From: Winogradskyella sp.
Lineage (GTDB): Bacteria > Bacteroidota > Bacteroidia > Flavobacteriales > Flavobacteriaceae
Assembly (NCBI GenBank): GCA_002722255.1
Contig: PBLD01000009.1
Span: 3,572 to 43,483 of the forward strand
Length of the DNA stretch: 39,912 nt
Direction of reading: 5' to 3'
Shown: positions 35,982-39,912 of the stretch, in pieces
Position numbering within the stretch: the first letter of the stretch is position 1
How the letters are laid out: each line of letters starts with the position of its first letter
Position numbers and translations under genes: made by a program
The notes under the pieces: model-generated
The model's database searches: none
Seen by the model: the letters and a program-made list of their open reading frames with translations, nothing else
Told to the model about the DNA's origin: nothing

Positions 35982-36809
35982 ATGAGTAGTTTTGTTATAA
36001 AATCTATAGGCAACGCACTTAATGCTACCAGTTTAATTTCTTCAAAATATGCTTCTAAAAAGGCATTACAGCTGTTTGCTTCGCCTCGTAAAGGACGCTA
36101 CACCGAAAATCAAAGAAAAATAGTTGATTCTGCCATATTTGAAAAATTGTCTTATAATGGACAAGACATTGCCACTTATTGTTGGAAAGGTAGCGGCAAA
36201 ACTATTTTACTGGCACATGGCTGGGAAAGTAATGCTTCACGATGGAGTTATCTTCTAGAGAGTTTAAAAGCACAGGATTATAATATAATTGCGTTAGATG
36301 GTCCTGCGCATGGCTCCTCTGACGGCAAACAATTTAATGCTGTTTTGTATTCTGAATTTATAAATATTGTTGCTAAAAAACATAAGGCAGAAATTGTTGT
36401 TGGTCATTCGGTTGGTGGTATGGCCACAGTATTCTTTATGCACAACTACCAACTACCATCAGTTAAAAAGTTGGTTTTATTGGGAGCGCCCGCTCATTTT
36501 ACAGGTGTTTTTTCCAGATACAAATCTATGATGGGTTACAACAATCGTATTTCTAAAGGCCTGGACAATATTGTCATTGAACGCTTTGGCAAACCTGTAG
36601 ATTATTTTTCGGCAGCCAACTTCACCAAAACTATTGAAGCTGAAGGATTAATCATTCACGATAAAAAAGACAGAATCATTCCTTTTGAAGATGGACAACT
36701 TTTTGCTAATCGCTACAAAAACTCTAAGTTTATAGAAACCAATGGTTTTGGTCATGGATTAAAAGATGAATCCTTAACACCAAAAATTATTGAATTTATA
36801 AATGGTTAA
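35982..36809 (+). CDS. Alpha/beta hydrolase
   Basis: The 275-residue protein has the alpha/beta-hydrolase layout: the oxyanion motif LLAHGWESNASRW (77-89), nucleophile elbow VGHSVGG with Ser143, the acid Asp230 in IIHDKKDRIIPFEDG and His258 in GFGHGL. No signal peptide is seen; a helical stretch comes first (about 1-35). The cap region lies around 165-220. Substrate unknown; could be an esterase, lipase or peptidase. It is 1 base after the cupin gene and 9 bases before an acetolactate-decarboxylase-like gene. Confidence 0.88.
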   Translation: MSSFVIKSIGNALNATSLISSKYASKKALQLFASPRKGRYTENQRKIVDSAIFEKLSYNGQDIATYCWKGSGKTILLAHGWESNASRWSYLLESLKAQDYNIIALDGPAHGSSDGKQFNAVLYSEFINIVAKKHKAEIVVGHSVGGMATVFFMHNYQLPSVKKLVLLGAPAHFTGVFSRYKSMMGYNNRISKGLDNIVIERFGKPVDYFSAANFTKTIEAEGLIIHDKKDRIIPFEDGQLFANRYKNSKFIETNGFGHGLKDESLTPKIIEFING

Positions 36810-36818
36810 TTCTTAATT

Positions 36819-37541
36819 ATGATAAACAAAAAACTAGCATACATCTTTTTAATTCTGTTTTGTTTTAGTTGCAAATCAAACACAGAAGAGAAGCAAAGCA
36901 ATACATACTCAGACGTTGTTAGTGTAGCAGCCATGAAAGATGTAATGTGGAAAGGTGAAGTTTTTAGCAAAATAAAGCTTGACACTATAAAACCTAAAAA
37001 TGGACTTTATGGTCTTGGTCCAGAAGCTTATCTGCGTGGCGAAATAGTAATTAATAACGGAAAAACTTATGTTTCAAGAGTTCTTACAGATTCTACAATG
37101 GCTGTAAATGAAATAGCAGACGCTGAAGCCCCATTTTTTGTTTATGCCAATGTTAATGAATGGAATGCAGTCAAATTACCGAGTTCTGTAACATCTATAA
37201 AAGATTTAGAAACGTTTATCGATAGCGAGACAAAAGACAAAAAGAGGCCATTCACTTTTAAATTAGATGGCAATATCTCAAAGGCAACAATTCATATTCA
37301 AAATTTACCAAAAGGCACTAAAGTTTCTTCGCCTAAAGAAGCTCACCAAGGACAGATTAACTATCAATTAGAAAGTGAAGATGTAGAAATTATTGGTTTT
37401 TTCTCTACCGAACATCAAGGTATTTTTACTCATCATGATTCCTTTTTGCACATGCATCTTATCTCTAAAGACAAGACAAAAATGGGTCATCTAGACGATG
37501 TTGTTTTTAATGAAATGTCATTATTATTACCAAAGTCCTAA
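36819..37541 (+). CDS. Acetolactate-decarboxylase-like lipoprotein
   Basis: The 240-residue protein has a lipoprotein signal ending in LFCFSC (Cys18). The remainder matches the acetolactate decarboxylase family: YGLGPEAYLRGEIVI (64-78), FFVYANVNEW, FTFKLDG, then GFFSTEHQGIFTHHDSFLHM (193-212) and MGHLDD. His211, His213 and His224 have the HxH plus 11 spacing of the three zinc ligands of the family. The family normally turns acetolactate into acetoin in the cytoplasm, so a lipid-anchored version is unusual. Where the family has a catalytic Arg, this protein seems to carry His159 (my hand alignment), so the reaction may differ. It is the last gene before rluF. Confidence 0.85.
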   Translation: MINKKLAYIFLILFCFSCKSNTEEKQSNTYSDVVSVAAMKDVMWKGEVFSKIKLDTIKPKNGLYGLGPEAYLRGEIVINNGKTYVSRVLTDSTMAVNEIADAEAPFFVYANVNEWNAVKLPSSVTSIKDLETFIDSETKDKKRPFTFKLDGNISKATIHIQNLPKGTKVSSPKEAHQGQINYQLESEDVEIIGFFSTEHQGIFTHHDSFLHMHLISKDKTKMGHLDDVVFNEMSLLLPKS

Positions 37542-37553
37542 AAGACTTTATTG

Positions 37554-37561
37554 TATTTTTG
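37554..37561 (+). promoter_or_regulatory. -7 box 4 bases before the rluF ATG
   Basis: TATTTTTG ends 4 bases before the ATG at 37566, which would give a leaderless transcript. It covers the alternative TTG start at 37551. No -33 TTG at the right spacing. Confidence 0.45.
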
Positions 37562-37565
37562 CACT

Positions 37566-38330
37566 ATGTCTGATGATTTAAAACGTCTTAACAAATACCT
37601 AAGTGAAGCTGGTTATTGCTCTCGTCGTGAAGCCGATCGATTAATCGATGCAGGTAGAGTTACCATTAATGATGCTATACCAGAAATGGGCACTAAAGTT
37701 GCTCCTGATGATGTGGTAAAAGTTGATGGAGAAATCATTGGCGAACGCAAACAAGATTTTGTCTATTTAGCCTTTAACAAGCCTGTTGGTATTGTCTGCA
37801 CCACAGACACTCGTGTTGAAAAAGACAACATTATAGACTTTATAAACTACCCAAAACGTATTTTTCCTATTGGGAGACTAGATAAACCAAGTGAAGGATT
37901 GATTTTGCTAACAGACGATGGTGATATCGTTAACAAAATTTTACGTGCCAGCAACAATCACGAAAAGGAATATGTGGTTACTGTCGATAAGCCTATTTCG
38001 CAAACTTTTATCCAAAGAATGTCTGGTGGTATCTATATCGAAGAATTAAAACAACGCACCAAAAAGTGTGAGGTAAAAAAAATAGACAAATACACCTTTA
38101 GTATTATTCTAACCCAAGGTCTTAACCGACAAATTCGTCGTATGTGTGAGTATCTCAACTACGAAGTACAGACCTTAAAGCGTGTTAGAATTATGAATAT
38201 TGAACTAGACACTGCTATTGGTAAGTATAGAGAACTCACCAAAGAAGAGTTTAAAACATTGAGCGACTTAATTGGTGATTCTAAGAAAACGTTTCAACCC
38301 AATCAACAACGTAGAAACAGAAGACATTAA
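37566..38330 (+). CDS. rluF: 23S rRNA pseudouridine synthase (RluF-like)
   Basis: It would isomerise a uridine in 23S rRNA. The 254-residue protein has an S4 RNA-binding domain (about 3-58; [20 protein letters not shown]), then the RsuA/RluB-type catalytic domain with [20 protein letters not shown] (catalytic Asp in RLD), a [12 protein letters not shown] segment, and the RluF-like end: [20 protein letters not shown] and LKRVRIMNI. These favour RluF over RluB/RluE. I chose ATG 37566, because a -7 box overlaps the upstream TTG. The VOC gene follows after 11 bases. Confidence 0.85.
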   Translation: MSDDLKRLNKYLSEAGYCSRREADRLIDAGRVTINDAIPEMGTKVAPDDVVKVDGEIIGERKQDFVYLAFNKPVGIVCTTDTRVEKDNIIDFINYPKRIFPIGRLDKPSEGLILLTDDGDIVNKILRASNNHEKEYVVTVDKPISQTFIQRMSGGIYIEELKQRTKKCEVKKIDKYTFSIILTQGLNRQIRRMCEYLNYEVQTLKRVRIMNIELDTAIGKYRELTKEEFKTLSDLIGDSKKTFQPNQQRRNRRH

Positions 38331-38341
38331 TTTTACATGGT

Positions 38342-38761
38342 ATGAATTTATCTCCTTTTCACTTAGCAATTCCTGTTGATGATATAGATGTATGCAGAAA
38401 TTTTTATACCAATACACTAAATCTTGAAGAAGGAAGAAGTAGCGATCATTGGGTAGATTACAACTTTTTTGGTCATCAGTTAGTGATTCATTATAAGCCA
38501 AAAACCAAAGAAGACTCACATACAAATTCTGTAGATGGTAAAGATGTACCTGTACCTCATTTTGGTGTTGTTTTACCTTGGGAAGATTTTCATGGATTTG
38601 CTGATTTGTTAAAAAGCAAAAACATAAATTTCATCATAGAACCTTACATTCGTTTTGAAGGACAAGTTGGTGAGCAAGCTACAATGTTTTTTAAAGATCC
38701 TTCCGGAAATGCTTTAGAATTTAAAGCCTTTAAGGATATAAATCAACTATTTGCTAAATAA
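38342..38761 (+). CDS. VOC family (glyoxalase/bleomycin-resistance fold) protein
   Basis: The 139-residue protein has the paired beta-alpha-beta-beta-beta modules of the VOC fold: [20 protein letters not shown] with the metal-site His7, [34 protein letters not shown] with His in PHFG, and [15 protein letters not shown] with the Glu of the second site. Substrate unknown. The small size fits a dioxygenase- or glyoxalase-like single chain. It follows rluF by 11 bases and its 3' end faces the 3' end of folD at 11 bases, without a terminator between. Confidence 0.88.
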   Translation: MNLSPFHLAIPVDDIDVCRNFYTNTLNLEEGRSSDHWVDYNFFGHQLVIHYKPKTKEDSHTNSVDGKDVPVPHFGVVLPWEDFHGFADLLKSKNINFIIEPYIRFEGQVGEQATMFFKDPSGNALEFKAFKDINQLFAK

Positions 38762-38772
38762 CAAATAGAGTT

Positions 38773-39651
38773 TTACTTCTTTCTATGTTGCTCTCTAGCT
38801 AACAATGTATTCTTTAAAAGCATAGCAATAGTCATTGGCCCAACCCCACCTGGAACTGGTGTTATAAAACTTGCTTTTTTACTTACATTTTCAAAGTCAA
38901 CATCTCCTGTAATGTGATAGCCTTTTTCAGAATCATCTGGCACACGCGTTATACCAACATCTATAATTACAGCATCATCTTTTACCATTTCTGCTTTTAA
39001 AAAATTAGGAATACCTAATGCAGAAATAACAATATCTGCCTGAGAAGTAATTTGGGTAATATTTTTAGTATGACTATGCGTTAAAGTTACTGTTGAGTTG
39101 CCTGGGAAACCTTTACGTCCCATTAAAATACTCATTGGGCGACCAACTATATGAGAACGACCAATAACAACCGTATGTTTCCCTTTAGTCTCAACTCCAT
39201 AACGGTCTATAAGCTCTAAAATACCAAAAGGTGTAGCAGGAATAAATGTAGACATATCCAGTGACATTTTACCAAAGTTGGTTGGGTGAAAACCATCTAC
39301 ATCCTTATCTGGATTTACAGCCATTAATACTTTTTGAGTATTTATTTGTGGTGGTAATGGCAACTGAATTATGAAACCATCTATATCGTCATTATTGTTA
39401 AGCTCTTCAATCTTGTCTAACAATTCAATTTCGCTAGTTGTATTAGGAAGACGTACCATAGTTGACTCAAAACCAACACGTTCGCAAGCTCTTACTTTAC
39501 TTCCAACATAGGTTAAACTTGCTCCATCATTACCAACAATTACAGCGGCTAGGTGTGGCACCTTTTCGCCATTAGCTTTCATTTTATCAACTTCAGCCTT
39601 TATTTCGTTTTTAATGTCGTTACTGGTTTTTCTTCCGTCTAGTATGGTCAT
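38773..39651 (-). CDS. folD: Bifunctional methylenetetrahydrofolate dehydrogenase / cyclohydrolase
   Basis: FolD interconverts 5,10-methylene- and 10-formyl-tetrahydrofolate, feeding purine and formyl-Met synthesis. The 292-residue protein has the substrate motif TYVGSKVRACERVGF with catalytic Lys, the QLPLPP loop, the PVDG-like DKDVDGFHP, the Rossmann motif VVIGRSHIVGRPMSILM, and the closing TPVPGGVGPMTIAMLL. All are diagnostic. Start ATG at 39651 keeps the conserved MTILDGRKTS. It lies 123 bases downstream of ffh on the same strand. Together with folE in this window it shows folate enzymes spread over the region rather than clustered. Confidence 0.97.
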   Translation of the reverse strand: MTILDGRKTSNDIKNEIKAEVDKMKANGEKVPHLAAVIVGNDGASLTYVGSKVRACERVGFESTMVRLPNTTSEIELLDKIEELNNNDDIDGFIIQLPLPPQINTQKVLMAVNPDKDVDGFHPTNFGKMSLDMSTFIPATPFGILELIDRYGVETKGKHTVVIGRSHIVGRPMSILMGRKGFPGNSTVTLTHSHTKNITQITSQADIVISALGIPNFLKAEMVKDDAVIIDVGITRVPDDSEKGYHITGDVDFENVSKKASFITPVPGGVGPMTIAMLLKNTLLAREQHRKK

Positions 39652-39672
39652 TTTTTATTGTTTTCTCGCTAA

Positions 39673-39690
39673 GACGCAAAGGCGCAAAAG
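39673..39690. repeat. Imperfect direct repeat GACGCAAAG GCGCAAAAG
   Basis: Two adjacent nine-base units (39673-39681 and 39682-39690) after CTCGCTAA. Sequences of the type ACGCAAAGACGCAAAG recur as short dispersed repeats in flavobacterial genomes, as I recall; the window itself shows only this copy. Confidence 0.5.
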
Positions 39691-39712
39691 CTAATTGAAA
39701 ATATATTTATTT

Positions 39713-39740
39713 ATAACTTCTCGACTACGCTCGAAGTTAT
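39713..39740. repeat. Inverted repeat with TCGACTACGCTC loop
   Basis: ATAACTTC (39713-39720) and GAAGTTAT (39733-39740) are perfect arms around a 12-base loop, TCGACTACGCTC. No T-run follows on either side, so it is not a typical terminator. The loop resembles the GACTGCGCTC-type dispersed sequence that I recall from Bacteroidota genomes. Confidence 0.5.
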
Positions 39741-39774
39741 TGCTTACCTTTTACTTTTGGCTGACAAAAGCCTA

Positions 39775-39912
39775 TTATCTTGGCATGTTTTTCATCATCT
39801 GCATCATGCGTTTTCCGCCACCACCTTGCATCATTTTCATCATCTTACTCATTTGAGTAAATTGTTTTAGCAACTGATTAACTTCTTGTACAGATGTACC
39901 AGAACCCTTACC
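39775..39912 (-). CDS. ffh: Signal recognition particle protein Ffh, C-terminal end only
   Basis: The last 45 codons before a TAA stop at 39775-39777, with the N-terminal part beyond the window. The Met-rich tail fits the M-domain of Ffh: [20 protein letters not shown], then [20 protein letters not shown] and KNMPR. Ffh binds signal sequences and the 4.5S RNA for co-translational targeting. The gene lies 123 bases upstream of folD on the same strand. Confidence 0.9.
   Translation of the reverse strand, partial: GKGSGTSVQEVNQLLKQFTQMSKMMKMMQGGGGKRMMQMMKNMPR

Noticed and set aside
38762..38772. Terminator between the VOC gene and folD
   Set aside because: The 11-base gap holds no hairpin; transcripts may run into the opposing gene.

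Overview
The window reads as chromosome from a marine-type member of the Flavobacteriaceae (Bacteroidota); I cannot place the genus. The signs are AT-rich DNA, start codons without Shine-Dalgarno sequences, several -7 boxes of the TAnnTTTG type, type IX secretion (T9SS) cargo proteins, a fused SecDF, and families such as DUF6090, DUF6588, DUF2911 and STN-type TonB receptors with FecI/FecR-like regulators. I see no tRNA, rRNA, CRISPR array, insertion sequence or prophage, and no gene-free stretch longer than 300 bases.

Layout. Positions 1-4111 (minus) hold a giant multidomain cell-surface protein cut by the window edge, with a small secreted protein upstream of it. Positions 4307-8658 (plus) hold folE, cysS, yidD, lgt, a DUF192 lipoprotein and a small secreted protein. 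Positions 8741-17650 (minus) hold a second surface protein related to the first, secDF, two small envelope proteins, malate dehydrogenase and a DUF6588 protein. Positions 17737-24503 hold a cell-surface signalling locus: ECF sigma factor, FecR-like anti-sigma factor and STN-type TonB receptor on the minus strand, and divergently an acidic repeat lipoprotein, a metzincin-like lipoprotein and a beta-barrel protein. Positions 24574-30938 (minus) hold gyrB, three tandem DUF6090 paralogues and asnB. Positions 31174-33021 hold a DUF2911 protein, a NUMOD4/HNH nuclease-like gene and queE. Positions 33162-38761 (plus) hold a tight run: HerA-like ATPase, lipoprotein, small membrane protein, cupin, alpha/beta hydrolase, acetolactate-decarboxylase-like lipoprotein, rluF and a VOC protein. 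Positions 38773-39912 (minus) hold folD and the 3' end of ffh.

The most interesting region is 17737-24503. Two sequences with the same architecture, ATAGGGTAAA, 13 bases, GTCTTAA, lie in the sigma-fecR gap (minus) and upstream of the divergent lipoprotein (plus). They look like a shared promoter for the ECF sigma factor. If so, one signal switches on both the FecR/TonB-receptor operon and a lipoprotein-protease-barrel cassette. Other points worth checking are -7 boxes only 4-6 bases before the start codon in three genes, a terminator-like hairpin in the gyrB leader, an HNH gene abutting queE, and a lipoprotein version of acetolactate decarboxylase.
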